A DNA stretch of 52,422 bases from an uncultured Bacteroidales bacterium (GTDB lineage: Bacteria; Bacteroidota; Bacteroidia; Bacteroidales; UBA932). Every line of letters starts with the position of its first letter. The stretch's first letter is position 1. The stretch is taken from the NCBI GenBank assembly GCA_947303465.1, contig CAMYYI010000013.1:1-52422 (forward strand), written 5' to 3'. Positions 8,617 to 17,695 of this stretch are shown here, piece after piece. The translations under genes were made by a program, and so were the position numbers. The notes beneath the pieces are model-generated. The model did no database searches. It was given only the letters and a program-made list of their open reading frames with translations, and was not told the DNA's origin.

Positions 8617-9999
8617 CTACTTCATCCTTTCCTTGAAGAACTTGCTCCACTTGCTGCTCCAGTCGGATGGAATCTCATGTTGCATGGTGGGGTAGTAGTA
8701 GTACTGCTTGTCTGTGCTCTTAAGGTTGTTGAAAGGGGCGACGTTGGTATGCGGAGGGCAGGTCTCGTCCTGGAGGCCGCTGCATGCCAGGACTGCGCAG
8801 CTGATGCGGGTCGCAAGATTCTTGGTGTCGAAGTATGAGAGGAACTCATACATCTGGGCGTCTGTCATGGATCCCTGGTTCTCTTTTGCCGTGTTGCCGG
8901 GCCAGCCGACAATCTGGAAGTAGTCCGGGAAGTCTCCAAGGAATGCCACGCAGGGGGCTATTGCCGTGAAGGGGTAATCGCTCAGTGCCGCGGCTGCGTA
9001 ACTGAGGGCGCCGCCCTGGCTGGAGCCCTCTGCGAAGAGGTTGTTGATATCGCTACTAGGGCGAGTGGCCATAAACCTTACTGCCTGAGCACAGTCGAGG
9101 AAAGCACCGCGATAGTAATAGGCGTCCCGCTTGCCGAAGTTGAAGGCAAACCAGTCGCCGTAGGTGTTGTCCAGGTCGCCGAGCCCGTCGTCCACGCGGT
9201 ACTTGGCCTTGCGGTTGTTGATGTACTGGCCGCGGTGGGACAGATAAAACTCTGCATATTCCGGCGACGCCCCGCCGTAAGGGCAGTCGAGTTTGTAAGC
9301 CACGTTCTGGCTGTCGTAGCCGTAGAAGTGCATGAGGACGGGATGCTTTTTCCCGTCCTGCGGCTCACAGTAGTAGCCTCTCACAGTAACGGGATCGCCC
9401 GAGAGCCCGTCCGGCACAGACTGGATCTCGACCAGGTACACCTTGCATGCTGCGCTGCTCCTGGATGGGATTTCTATAAGCCTGGGCTTCATGTCTATGC
9501 CGGCAAGCTGCGCCCTGGCCGCATCCCAGAAAGCATCGAAGTCCGCTTGCTTGTCGGGGGCGGAGACAATTTTCTCAGGAGAGACTCCAAAGACTATCGT
9601 ACTCTTCTTGCTGCCTTTCAGCTGGATGGACGCGCCTTTTCCGTTCACTGAGCATGCGGCCCGGTAGAATCCCGGAGCAAGGTCGCTGTCGGTGGTGAAT
9701 ACTATATCGGCTACGTCTCCGGCCGCCACCTCCACGTTCTTGGTAAGGGTGGTTACTTCGGCTTTTTTATCGGTGGTAATCACCACCTTGGCTTCTGCCG
9801 TCATGGGCCTGGAGTTGCTGTTTTCTGCGTGTATGGTTATGGTCGGCCTGCTGGAGAAAACCCAGTTGCCGTCTACAAGCAGGGAGGTCTCCAGCGGGCT
9901 CAGCTCTTCCGGCTCCGGCTCGACCGGCTCTGCACATCCGTTCAGGAAGGCCGATCCAAAGACCGCAAGCAGGATTGCAAAACTCTTTTTCATAAGCAT
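8617..9999 (-). CDS. Acetyl-xylan-esterase (AXE1)-like lipoprotein
   Basis: A 460-residue exported lipoprotein: signal peptide with lipobox FLNGC (Cys22), an N-terminal beta domain (about 30-135), then an alpha/beta-hydrolase of the acetyl xylan esterase/cephalosporin-C deacetylase family. Visible active-site elements are the nucleophile elbow GSSQGG, the Asp region SGLQDETCPPHT and the catalytic His in PTMQHEIP; YGYDSQN is the oxyanion-side loop. Such enzymes remove acetyl groups from plant or host glycans, or from other small esters. An internal start at 9993 (MKKSFAI) is equally plausible and gives a more standard signal peptide. The gene is convergent with the ABC importer and divergent from the acyltransferase gene; a TATATTTG box lies at 10013-10020 on its strand. 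Confidence 0.85.
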   Translation of the reverse strand: MLMKKSFAILLAVFGSAFLNGCAEPVEPEPEELSPLETSLLVDGNWVFSSRPTITIHAENSNSRPMTAEAKVVITTDKKAEVTTLTKNVEVAAGDVADIVFTTDSDLAPGFYRAACSVNGKGASIQLKGSKKSTIVFGVSPEKIVSAPDKQADFDAFWDAARAQLAGIDMKPRLIEIPSRSSAACKVYLVEIQSVPDGLSGDPVTVRGYYCEPQDGKKHPVLMHFYGYDSQNVAYKLDCPYGGASPEYAEFYLSHRGQYINNRKAKYRVDDGLGDLDNTYGDWFAFNFGKRDAYYYRGAFLDCAQAVRFMATRPSSDINNLFAEGSSQGGALSYAAAALSDYPFTAIAPCVAFLGDFPDYFQIVGWPGNTAKENQGSMTDAQMYEFLSYFDTKNLATRISCAVLACSGLQDETCPPHTNVAPFNNLKSTDKQYYYYPTMQHEIPSDWSSKWSKFFKERMK

Positions 10000-10034
10000 C
10001 TATACATTTGCACAAATATAACCAAAATAATACT

Positions 10035-10042
10035 TATTTTTG
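10035..10042 (+). promoter_or_regulatory. Candidate -7 box for the acyltransferase gene
   Basis: TATTTTTG, an exact TAnnTTTG match, 21 bases before the ATG at 10064. A TTTG lies at 10007-10010, but the spacer of 24 is longer than usual. It is divergent from a TATATTTG on the other strand at 10013-10020 that could serve the esterase gene. Confidence 0.4.
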
Positions 10043-10063
10043 CCATAACTAAGACCAACACAG

Positions 10064-11335
10064 ATGAATGACGAATTCGAACGCTTCGATATGGCGCGCC
10101 CGCCAATCAGGACACGGTGGTTCCTGCGCCCGCTGACCTGGCTGCTGAGCATTTCCGACGTGCTCGCGCATAAAACCCGGATACACTACGAGGGCACCAA
10201 GGACCTCAAGCCTCCCTTCCTCCTGCTCAGCAATCACAATGCCTTCATGGACTTCAAGGTGCTCACGAAGGCAATTTATCCCCGCAGGGCCAATTACGTG
10301 GTGGCCATAGACGGCTTTATAGGCCGGGAGTGGCTGCTGCGCAACGTGGGCTGTATATGCAAGCGGAAGTTCACCTCCGATGTCACTCTGGTGCGCCAGC
10401 TGGCGCGCGTGGTGGAGAATGGAGATGTGGCAGTGGTTTATCCCGAGGCCCGCTATTCCCTATGCGGCACCACGGCGGTATTGCCCGAGGCCCTTGGCAA
10501 ACTCTGCAAGATGCTGAAGGTCCCCGTGGCCACTTTCATCTGCCATGGGCACCATGTGAATTCCCCCTTCTGGAATCTCCATCCCCGAGGCATCAAGCCC
10601 ACCGAGGCGGACTTCAAGCTCCTCTATACCCCTGAGCAGCTGAAGGAAATGAGCGTGGATGATATTAACGCCGGTCTGGTGCAGGCGTTCCAGTATGACG
10701 ATTTTGCCTGGCTGAAGGAAAGAGGTCTGGAGATGCATTACGACAAGCGCGCGGAGGGCCTCGACCGCGTACTGTATCAGTGCCCTCACTGCGGTGCCGA
10801 ATATGAGATGGGTTCCGAGGGCAACGATCTTTTCTGCAAGCACTGCGGAAAACGCTGGACCATGGCTCCCGACGGTTCGCTGGCGGCAAAGGACGGGGAG
10901 ACCGAGTTCTCCCATGTGCCCGACTGGTACGAGTGGGAGCGTGAGCAGGTGCGCAAGGAAGTGGAAGCCGGAACATACAGCAGCGGCGAGTTGCCCGTAG
11001 AGGTGAGGTCGCTGCCCAACTCAAAGAAATTCATCGCGTTGGGTAAGGGCACGATGGTGCACGACATGAACGGTTTCCGGGTAAAGGTGAAGAATCTTCT
11101 GGGCAAGGAATACGGTATGGAAATCCCTGTCCCGTCGGCTTATTCGGTGCATATAGAGTACAACTATCTTGGCAAATGGGGCGACTGTGTAGACCTCAAC
11201 ACGCTCACGGATACCTGGTACACTTATCCCAAGGTCCCCGGCTGTTCGGTTACCAAGATGGCGCTGGCCACCGAGGAACTCTATTTCGCTTATAGACGTT
11301 CCATCGGCAAACCTTGCCCTCCAGGATTGGCATAA
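10064..11335 (+). CDS. PlsC-type lysophospholipid acyltransferase with C-terminal zinc ribbon
   Basis: The N-terminal half of this 423-residue protein is a glycerolphosphate acyltransferase domain: H-x4-D motif NHNAFMD (His58, Asp63), a glycine/arginine block around GFIGREW and the VYPEARYS motif that replaces the usual FPEGTRS. Such enzymes acylate lysophosphatidate or related lipids at the inner membrane. The second half is unusual: a four-cysteine zinc ribbon (CPHC at 240-243, CKHC at 258-261) followed by about 150 residues of unrecognised, partly beta-rich sequence. The ribbon looks like those of rubredoxin-like or DNA/RNA-binding proteins and is not part of the classic PlsC fold. Alone in its transcription unit, preceded by its own promoter. 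Confidence 0.8.
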   Translation: MNDEFERFDMARPPIRTRWFLRPLTWLLSISDVLAHKTRIHYEGTKDLKPPFLLLSNHNAFMDFKVLTKAIYPRRANYVVAIDGFIGREWLLRNVGCICKRKFTSDVTLVRQLARVVENGDVAVVYPEARYSLCGTTAVLPEALGKLCKMLKVPVATFICHGHHVNSPFWNLHPRGIKPTEADFKLLYTPEQLKEMSVDDINAGLVQAFQYDDFAWLKERGLEMHYDKRAEGLDRVLYQCPHCGAEYEMGSEGNDLFCKHCGKRWTMAPDGSLAAKDGETEFSHVPDWYEWEREQVRKEVEAGTYSSGELPVEVRSLPNSKKFIALGKGTMVHDMNGFRVKVKNLLGKEYGMEIPVPSAYSVHIEYNYLGKWGDCVDLNTLTDTWYTYPKVPGCSVTKMALATEELYFAYRRSIGKPCPPGLA

Positions 11336-11392
11336 TGCGATAATTGGGTGTAGTTTTACGCAATCTGCGCATGCCAATAGCGTTTTAATCAC

Positions 11393-11400
11393 TATATTGC
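11393..11400 (+). promoter_or_regulatory. Candidate -7 box giving a nearly leaderless mRNA for the GH18/phosphatase fusion
   Basis: TATATTGC ends only 4 bases before the ATG at 11405, so transcription would begin at or next to the start codon. The same octamer lies before rbsK and sodB. No good -33 TTTG is visible here. Confidence 0.35.
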
Positions 11401-11404
11401 AAAC

Positions 11405-13567
11405 ATGAAACGCATGTCTCTCTTACTGACCATCCTAATTCCGCTGTTTTTCAGCTGCAAAGAGCCTAATACCAATATTGATGTACCACCTCCGCCGGTA
11501 GATCAGACAGACCCCCAGGACCCTCAGAACCCGCAGGATCCGCAGAATCCCGGGAGTCAGGATCCGTCCGCACCGGAAGGAGGATATATCATTGTGGGAT
11601 ATGCTTATGCCGACAGCGGCGTGCTGCCGGATCCCACTCTCTTGACCCACATCAATTTCTCATTCGCCAAGATCGACGATGATTTCGAGACCTTGTACAT
11701 ACGGGACAAGAAGGTCAGCCGTCTGAAACAGATAGTTGGCCTCAAGGCAAAGAAGCCCAGTCTTAAGGTCCTGCTTTCCATAGGCGGATGGGGTGCCGGC
11801 AATTTCTCGGAAATGGCCGCCGATGAGACTCACCGCAAGAATTTCTGCAAGAACTGCCTCAAGGCAGTCAATACCTACAATCTGGACGGCATAGACCTGG
11901 ACTGGGAGTATCCTACCAGCAATGCCGCCGGTATCAGCCATTCTCCTAACGACACCAGGAACTTCACGCTTCTGCTTAAGGATCTGCGCGACGCTCTGGG
12001 ACCGGACAAACTGATCACCATGGCTTCGGAAGCGGGCGCCAATTACATAGACTGGAGCAGCGCCCTCCCGTATCTGGACTTCGTAAATATCATGAGCTAT
12101 GATATGGGCAAACCTCCATATCACAACGCTGCGCTTTATCCTTCTTCCAAGACAAAGATGAGCTGCGACGAGGCCGTTGCCAAGCACTATGCCAAGGGCG
12201 TTCCGTATAACAAGATGACACTTGGCATGGCCTTCTTCGGTCGCGTGGACCGCCAGATCCTGCAGGGAGACGAGTTGGATTACAATGAAATTATAAAGCT
12301 CACGGGATACACCGAATGCTGGGACGATGTGGCAAAGGTTCCGTATCTGGCCACCTCCGCCGGCACGATGGTGCTCAGTTATGACAATGCCACATCCATA
12401 GGCCTCAAGGCGGATTATATCAAGCAGAAGGGCCTCCTGGGCGGCATGTACTGGGATATAGAGGCGGATGATGCCGACTGGACGCTTGCAAAGGCTGTCT
12501 CTACGCGCCTGCTGTCGTCGTCAACCGGCGAAGAAGAAGACGCCAGCGCCTTCCTTGCAACCAACCAGTACGTCCAGAAGTTCCTGGAAGAGGTGGATTA
12601 CGGCGACTCGGATTACACATATTCGAGTGTAATAGGTTATCCAGGCGGCGGCCCCAGCAAGAACAACGAGGAAATCCCGCCTGTCTATACCATCAGCTGG
12701 ACCGCATCTTCCAGCGCCCAGAAGCTGGTAGTATGGGAGGGTAACTGGAGCCGGGAGTATTCGCTTGCCGCAGGTGTGGGCAAGCAGGATATAACCAACC
12801 TTGTTCCCAGGGTAACCTACAACTGGCAGGTAACCTCTACGTCAGACAATTCCGTAGTCGAGAGCGGCAGCTTCAAGACCCGCGGCCTGCTGCACCAGGT
12901 ATATTTTGCTCCCGATGTGCGCAACGGGCGCGACCTTGGCGGCTATAAGGGCCTTGGCGGTAAAACCATAGTCTACCGCATGCTGTACCGTGGAGGCAAG
13001 ATACATGGGAAAAACTGCAGCGATGCCGGCCGCAAGGAAATGCTGGCAGAGGGAATAAGGGCGGAAGTGGACCTCCGGGAATCTTCCGACGTGCCCAGTG
13101 AATCTCCGCTTGGAAAGAACATAGATTTCTTTGCCCCCGGCTTCGACAGCGGCTATAACGAAATGATCAAGCGCAACCAGCCGAAAGTGAAGGAGACTTT
13201 CATGTGGGTGGTACAGCGCCTGCGCGAGAATAAGCCTGTTTATTTCCACTGCGCTGCCGGTCGTGACCGCACTGCAACCCTGGCCCTTCTGCTGGAAGGA
13301 GCCCTCGGCATGAGCGAGAGCGATATGGCAAAGGATTACGAGCTTACGTATTTCACTCCGACTGACTGGGGTATGTCAAAGGACGATAACGGAGAATATT
13401 CCTTATACAAGCACACCCGCGACAGTTACAGTTACAAGTCGTTACGCGAGACTATTTTCAATGAAACTTCCAGCGGTACCTATCAGGAGCGTATAGCCGC
13501 GTATCTGGTAAAGATAGGCGTTCCTCAGAAGGACATAGACGACCTTCGCTCCATCATGCTCCGTTAG
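11405..13567 (+). CDS. Lipoprotein fusing a GH18 glycosidase domain to a tyrosine-phosphatase-like domain
   Basis: A 720-residue surface or periplasmic lipoprotein. Lipobox FFSC (Cys18) is followed by a Pro/Gln/Asp-rich linker. Residues about 59-375 are a glycoside hydrolase family 18 barrel with strand motif SIGGWG and the catalytic DGIDLDWEYP (Asp161 to Pro170, acid Glu168); this family cleaves chitin or the chitobiose core of N-glycans. Residues about 425-500 look like a fibronectin-type domain. Residues 505-720 are a Y_phosphatase3-type domain: RNGRDLGGYKG entry motif and the CX5R loop HCAAGRDRT (Cys616, Arg622). Both active sites look intact. Its C-terminal half is paralogous to the lipoprotein at 46851-48248. 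It overlaps the convergent gene downstream by 4 bp. Confidence 0.85.
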   Translation: MKRMSLLLTILIPLFFSCKEPNTNIDVPPPPVDQTDPQDPQNPQDPQNPGSQDPSAPEGGYIIVGYAYADSGVLPDPTLLTHINFSFAKIDDDFETLYIRDKKVSRLKQIVGLKAKKPSLKVLLSIGGWGAGNFSEMAADETHRKNFCKNCLKAVNTYNLDGIDLDWEYPTSNAAGISHSPNDTRNFTLLLKDLRDALGPDKLITMASEAGANYIDWSSALPYLDFVNIMSYDMGKPPYHNAALYPSSKTKMSCDEAVAKHYAKGVPYNKMTLGMAFFGRVDRQILQGDELDYNEIIKLTGYTECWDDVAKVPYLATSAGTMVLSYDNATSIGLKADYIKQKGLLGGMYWDIEADDADWTLAKAVSTRLLSSSTGEEEDASAFLATNQYVQKFLEEVDYGDSDYTYSSVIGYPGGGPSKNNEEIPPVYTISWTASSSAQKLVVWEGNWSREYSLAAGVGKQDITNLVPRVTYNWQVTSTSDNSVVESGSFKTRGLLHQVYFAPDVRNGRDLGGYKGLGGKTIVYRMLYRGGKIHGKNCSDAGRKEMLAEGIRAEVDLRESSDVPSESPLGKNIDFFAPGFDSGYNEMIKRNQPKVKETFMWVVQRLRENKPVYFHCAAGRDRTATLALLLEGALGMSESDMAKDYELTYFTPTDWGMSKDDNGEYSLYKHTRDSYSYKSLRETIFNETSSGTYQERIAAYLVKIGVPQKDIDDLRSIMLR

Positions 13568-14712
13568 AGCAGGGAAACCAGCAGATAAACGAAATGGGCG
13601 ATCACACCGGCGCAGAGTCCTGCGACTGTGTGGGCGCCCAAAGCTTTTGATATGGCCTTGCGGAAGCCGAGCGTATCCAGCATGGCGGTGTGGGTACTGA
13701 GAAATCCGCTCCAGCACATGCCTATTGCCGTGAATACCGCTATGGCGTTGCCGTCCAGGATTTCGGCCTCATTGAATGTAGGAAGCAGCCCGAGCGCGGC
13801 GCCAACGGCCCCGAGAGCGGTCATGGGGAAGGCGATAAGGCGCATATCGGAGAAGCCGAAGAGCCATTCGAACACCCAGTGTATCTTGCCCGCAAGCCAG
13901 GGGAGTATGGGCACTCCCTGGTTAGCCGCCCCGTTATAGCCTTCCGGCCCGGCACCGAAGGTGATAAGAATGACCATGGTGGTGATAATCAGCACTCCGG
14001 GAATAATGGCCAGACCCAGCTCGACACCGTTCTTGCCACCGTCCAGAATAGCGTTCAGGAAGCGCAGGAAAACGCTTTCCTTCTTCTCCTGGGGCTCCTC
14101 GGCGACAGTTTCTACCACATTCCCTTCCTGCACTGGAGCATCCAGTTCAGGGAAGGCCTTCAGGCAGCTGCGCTGCATGATACGGGTAGAAATGATGGAG
14201 CCGCAGAATGCTCCGAACAGGCCCACCAGCGCCCCGCCGGCATGACCGAAACTTATCATGGTGATGATGACCACGAAGCCCATGCCGAAGGCGGTGCCGA
14301 AGTTGGTAAGCGAAAGCAGCTGGTATTTCTTGAAGTAGGAAGAAAAAGTCTTGTCCTTGGCAAAGGCGATGATGGCCGGATTATCGGACAGGAAAGTCAT
14401 AAGGCCTCCGAGTGCCGCAGCCCCCGGAAGGTTGTACAGCGGCTTCATAAGCGGCCGCAGTATGCGCTCCAGCATGGTAACCACCCCGAACTCCGAGAGC
14501 AGTTTGGACAGGGCCCCGGTTAGCACGGTGATGCCCATCAGGTAGAATACGGTGTTAAGCAGCAGGTTGTGCGCCGTATTCATTATGGTATTCAGCATGT
14601 TGCCGCTGCCCATCCTGGAACCCAGGGCAATGGAAACGGCAGCAAATAGAGCCAGGAAGATAAGGGCTTCAATCGAAGAGCGGCGTATGAATGGTTTGGA
14701 TGCTTTGGCCAT
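13564..14712 (-). CDS. Gate-domain (nucleoside-recognition) integral membrane protein
   Basis: A 382-residue polytopic inner-membrane protein with about nine hydrophobic helices and two similar halves, each resembling the Gate/nucleoside-recognition domain also found in spore-maturation proteins and concentrative nucleoside transporters (for example LSDNPAIIAFAKDKTF in the first half, GMCWSGFLSTHTAMLDTLG in the second). The two halves are joined by a charged cytoplasmic loop (PVQEGNVVETVAEEPQEKKES). Function is not established for this family; transport of nucleosides or metabolites is suggested. It is divergent from the ribokinase gene across a 70-bp region containing both promoters, which supports a link to nucleoside use. 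Confidence 0.75.
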   Translation of the reverse strand: MAKASKPFIRRSSIEALIFLALFAAVSIALGSRMGSGNMLNTIMNTAHNLLLNTVFYLMGITVLTGALSKLLSEFGVVTMLERILRPLMKPLYNLPGAAALGGLMTFLSDNPAIIAFAKDKTFSSYFKKYQLLSLTNFGTAFGMGFVVIITMISFGHAGGALVGLFGAFCGSIISTRIMQRSCLKAFPELDAPVQEGNVVETVAEEPQEKKESVFLRFLNAILDGGKNGVELGLAIIPGVLIITTMVILITFGAGPEGYNGAANQGVPILPWLAGKIHWVFEWLFGFSDMRLIAFPMTALGAVGAALGLLPTFNEAEILDGNAIAVFTAIGMCWSGFLSTHTAMLDTLGFRKAISKALGAHTVAGLCAGVIAHFVYLLVSLL

Positions 14713-14732
14713 CGCTTGTTCGTTTTGAGTTG

Positions 14733-14740
14733 CGAATATA
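14733..14740 (-). promoter_or_regulatory. Candidate -7 box for the Gate-domain gene
   Basis: Read on the minus strand this is TATATTCG, one mismatch from TATATTTG, 20 bases before the ATG at 14712. It lies back to back with the rbsK promoter. Confidence 0.4.
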
Positions 14741-14752
14741 CTGATAAATGCT

Positions 14753-14760
14753 TATATTGC
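14753..14760 (+). promoter_or_regulatory. Candidate -7 box for the rbsK operon
   Basis: TATATTGC, with TTG at 14730-14732 about 20 bases upstream as a -33 element. A second possible box (TAATCTTTG) starts at 14764. The rbsK ATG is at 14783. Confidence 0.4.
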
Positions 14761-14782
14761 AAGTAATCTTTGTATCCGACCC

Positions 14783-15685
14783 ATGAAAAAAATCGTAATT
14801 ATTGGAAGTGCCAATCTGGACTTGACGGCGAGGGTAAGGACCCTTCCCAAGCCAGGTGAAACCGTAGGCGGCGGAATTCTCATTCAGGCTAATGGCGGCA
14901 AAGGGGCCAACCAGGCCGTAGCAGCCGCGCGCCTGGGTGCGGATGTGACTCTGCTTACCTGTCTGGGAAAAGATGCAAGCGGCGAAAAGCTTGCATCCGA
15001 CTTCGAAAAAGAAGGCATAGATACATCCAGGATCAAGTTCTCCCATATCCCAACCGGCACCGCCTTGATATTTGTGGACGACAATGCCGAAAACTGCATC
15101 GCAGTGGCCCCCGGTTCCAACAACGACCTGCTGCCAGAAGATGTGGATGGTATCACTGACCGCTTGAAGGAAGCAGGCTTCCTGCTAATCCAGCTGGAGA
15201 TTCCCATGTCTACCGTTGAGAAGGCTACCGCCCTTGCTGATTCCCTTGGCGTCAAGGTTATCCTTAATCCGGCTCCCATGGCGCCGCTCACGAGGGAACT
15301 CCTGTCCCATGTATGGCTGATAACTCCAAATGAAACGGAGGCGGAAAGACTCACGGGTATCAGGATAGAATCGGAAAACGATGCCAGGAACGCTGCCGAG
15401 TGCCTGTTTGCAGAGGGCATAAAGAATGTCATTATTACCCTTGGCAGCAAGGGCTCGCTGGTATGTACTCACGAGCGCAGCGAGTTCATTCCGGCACGTG
15501 CGGTAAAGGCGGTTGACACCACCGGCGCAGGTGACTGTTATAACGGCGCCCTGGTGGCCGCCCTGGCAGAGGGTAAAGACCTGTTCCAGGCGGCTCGCGT
15601 GGCCACCCAGGCTGCAGCCATCGCCGTAACCCGTCTGGGAGCCCAGACGTCTGCACCGTATCGCATTGAAATAGAGAATATTTAA
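14783..15685 (+). CDS. rbsK: Ribokinase
   Basis: Phosphorylates D-ribose to ribose-5-phosphate in the cytoplasm. The 300-residue protein has the PfkB-family signatures typical of ribokinase: the N-terminal GSANLDL, the substrate-site block GGKGANQAVAAARLG, the PNETEAERLTG motif and the catalytic DTTGAGDCYNGAL (Asp base and anion hole). It is first in a three-gene operon with a sugar permease (13-bp gap) and an exported nucleoside hydrolase (overlap), so the operon can split nucleosides outside the cytoplasm, import the released ribose and phosphorylate it. Start ATG and MKKIVIIGSANLDL are canonical. Confidence 0.92.
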   Translation: MKKIVIIGSANLDLTARVRTLPKPGETVGGGILIQANGGKGANQAVAAARLGADVTLLTCLGKDASGEKLASDFEKEGIDTSRIKFSHIPTGTALIFVDDNAENCIAVAPGSNNDLLPEDVDGITDRLKEAGFLLIQLEIPMSTVEKATALADSLGVKVILNPAPMAPLTRELLSHVWLITPNETEAERLTGIRIESENDARNAAECLFAEGIKNVIITLGSKGSLVCTHERSEFIPARAVKAVDTTGAGDCYNGALVAALAEGKDLFQAARVATQAAAIAVTRLGAQTSAPYRIEIENI

Positions 15686-15698
15686 TAACACAAAAACT

Positions 15699-16721
15699 AT
15701 GTTTATCGTCAATAGCTATGCCTTGGCCGTCGTGCTTTGCTTTGTCACTATGCTCTGCTGGGGCTCATGGGGCAACACTCAGAAACTTGCAGCCAAAAGC
15801 TGGCGCTATGAGCTCTTTTACTGGGACTATGTGATAGGTATGGTGCTGTTCGCACTGGTGCTTGCCTTTACATTGGGAAGCATCGGCAACGAGGGCCGTC
15901 CTTTCCTGGCCGACCTTGCGCAGGCATCCAGGGAAAGCATACTCTGGATTTTGCTTGGCGGCGTTATCTTCAACGCCTCCAATATTCTCCTGTCTGCTTC
16001 CATTTCCATTGCCGGAATGTCTGTGGCCTTCCCGCTGGGAGTCGGGCTTGCCCTGGTGCTCGGAGTGGTAAACAATTACCGCGTGGCTGTCATGCAGGGA
16101 TCCAAGACGGGCAACGTGGCGCTGCTCGTAGTGGGAGTTTTGCTGGTGGTATGTGCCATAGTGTTCAACGGCATCGCCTCTTCCAAAAAGGGGGAGGGCG
16201 AAGTGTCTAAGGCCGACCAGCGCAAGGGTGTGATACTTGCCCTTGTTGCCGGTGTAGTGATGTCTTTCTTCTCATCATTTGTCATGCGCGCCATGGACAC
16301 TTCCAACTTCGTGAGTCCTGCGCCGGGCAAGGTGACCCCTTATACCGCCATAGTCATCTTTACCGTCGGCGTACTGCTGAGCAACCTGGTTTTCAACACT
16401 ATAGTGATGAAGAAGCCATTCGTGGGAGAGCCTGTCAGCTACAAAGATTATTTCGCCGGTGACTTAAAGACCCACCTGGTGGGCGTTCTTGGCGGCTGCA
16501 TCTGGTGCCTTGGTACCGCGCTCAGCTACATAACTGCAGAGAAGGCCGGCCCCGCAGTATCCTATGCCCTGGGGCAGGGCGCACCCATGGTTGCCGCCAT
16601 CTGGGGCGTATTTATCTGGAAGGAATTCCAGGGCGCCAGGAAGGGCGTTTACGGCCTCCTGATAGCCATGTTCTGTTTCTTCATCGCCGGCCTTGCCGCC
16701 ATAGTGATCGCAGGGAAATGA
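15699..16721 (+). CDS. GRP/RhaT-like sugar permease, probably ribose uptake
   Basis: A 340-residue inner-membrane carrier with ten hydrophobic helices, resembling the drug/metabolite superfamily sugar transporters (GlcU/RhaT group): the first helix carries CWGSWGNTQKLA, and the repeat halves show SNILLSASISIAGMSVAFPLG and AGPAVSYALGQGAPM. In Bacteroidetes such carriers sit next to ribokinases and nucleoside hydrolases. Ribose is the likely substrate because of the flanking rbsK and nucleoside hydrolase, but sequence alone does not prove it. Its TGA overlaps the ATG of the next gene. Confidence 0.8.
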   Translation: MFIVNSYALAVVLCFVTMLCWGSWGNTQKLAAKSWRYELFYWDYVIGMVLFALVLAFTLGSIGNEGRPFLADLAQASRESILWILLGGVIFNASNILLSASISIAGMSVAFPLGVGLALVLGVVNNYRVAVMQGSKTGNVALLVVGVLLVVCAIVFNGIASSKKGEGEVSKADQRKGVILALVAGVVMSFFSSFVMRAMDTSNFVSPAPGKVTPYTAIVIFTVGVLLSNLVFNTIVMKKPFVGEPVSYKDYFAGDLKTHLVGVLGGCIWCLGTALSYITAEKAGPAVSYALGQGAPMVAAIWGVFIWKEFQGARKGVYGLLIAMFCFFIAGLAAIVIAGK

Positions 16722-17695
16722 TGCGGCCGTTATTTGCTTTAATTCCGGCGGCTCTCGTGCTGCTCTGCTGCTGTACTCAGCCGCAAAATGCGCCAGGGCC
16801 TGTCAGGATGATTATCGAGACGGACATGGGCAACGACATAGACGATGCGCTGGCGCTTGCAATGGCTTTGCGTGCCGTCGATGAGGGACAGGTTCAGCTG
16901 CTTGCTGTAGGATGCCACAAGAACTGCCCGACAGCTGCTGCCTATGCGGATGCAGTCTGCACCTGGTACGGGCATCCGGAGGTGCCAGTGGCAATGAGCC
17001 TCACACCCGTGCAGGAGTTCTCGGATTATGTTGATTATTCCGCCACGGAAAAAGACTTCAGGAAGTCACACGGCGAGTATCCTGATCCTGTAAGTCTCTA
17101 CCGGAAACTGCTTTCAGAGGCCCCTGACCATAGCGTGGTATTCGTCAGCCTTGGCTTCGGCACAACAATAGCCCGGTTGCTGGAGAGCGCCCCCGACGAT
17201 TATTCTCCGCTGGACGGAGTTGCTCTTGTGGAGCGCAAAACCAGGGGCCTGAGCGTGATGGCGGGAAGCTATGGAGAGAAAAAGCGGGCCGAATACAATG
17301 TGGTGAACGATATACCGGCCATGCAGAAGGTGTTCGACCTATGGCCGACGTCGATATGGCAGAATCCCTTCGAGATAGGCAAGCAGACAATGTATCCCGG
17401 CAAGCTGATAGAGAACAACCTCGGGTATGCCGGACTGAATCCGGTAGTTGAAGGCTATAAAGCGTATAAGCCTATGCCCTACGACCGTCCCAGCTGGGAC
17501 ATTCTGAGCGTGCTTTACGTCCTGCGCCCGGAGCTTTTCACGCAAAGCGTACCGGGAACAGTCACGGTGGATGATGACGGCTACACCTGGTTTACTCCTG
17601 CCCCCGACGGTTGCCACATCGTACTCAGCGCCACGCTCGACCAGCCTCAGGAACTCATGAAGGCTGAACAGGAGATGACGTATTTGCGAAATTGA
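16718..17695 (+). CDS. Exported inosine/uridine-preferring nucleoside hydrolase (lipoprotein)
   Basis: Cleaves the N-glycosidic bond of ribonucleosides to base plus ribose. The 325-residue protein has the family's calcium/ribose-binding aspartate cluster ETDMGNDIDDALAL near the N-terminus and the VSLGFGTTIARLL segment. Unlike the cytoplasmic enzymes it starts with a signal peptide and lipobox (PAALVLLCCC), so it acts in the periplasm or on the surface, upstream of ribose import by the preceding permease. The start at 16718 overlaps the permease stop; 16721 is the next in-frame ATG and equally possible. The last catalytic block includes YNVVNDIPAMQKVF. Confidence 0.85.
   Translation: MMRPLFALIPAALVLLCCCTQPQNAPGPVRMIIETDMGNDIDDALALAMALRAVDEGQVQLLAVGCHKNCPTAAAYADAVCTWYGHPEVPVAMSLTPVQEFSDYVDYSATEKDFRKSHGEYPDPVSLYRKLLSEAPDHSVVFVSLGFGTTIARLLESAPDDYSPLDGVALVERKTRGLSVMAGSYGEKKRAEYNVVNDIPAMQKVFDLWPTSIWQNPFEIGKQTMYPGKLIENNLGYAGLNPVVEGYKAYKPMPYDRPSWDILSVLYVLRPELFTQSVPGTVTVDDDGYTWFTPAPDGCHIVLSATLDQPQELMKAEQEMTYLRN

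Noticed and set aside
11510..11570. Repetitive CC(G/C)CAGGAC-like DNA as a CRISPR or tandem-repeat locus
   Set aside because: It encodes the Pro/Gln/Asp/Asn linker of the lipoprotein; repetition follows from amino-acid composition. No CRISPR array or cas gene is present in the window.
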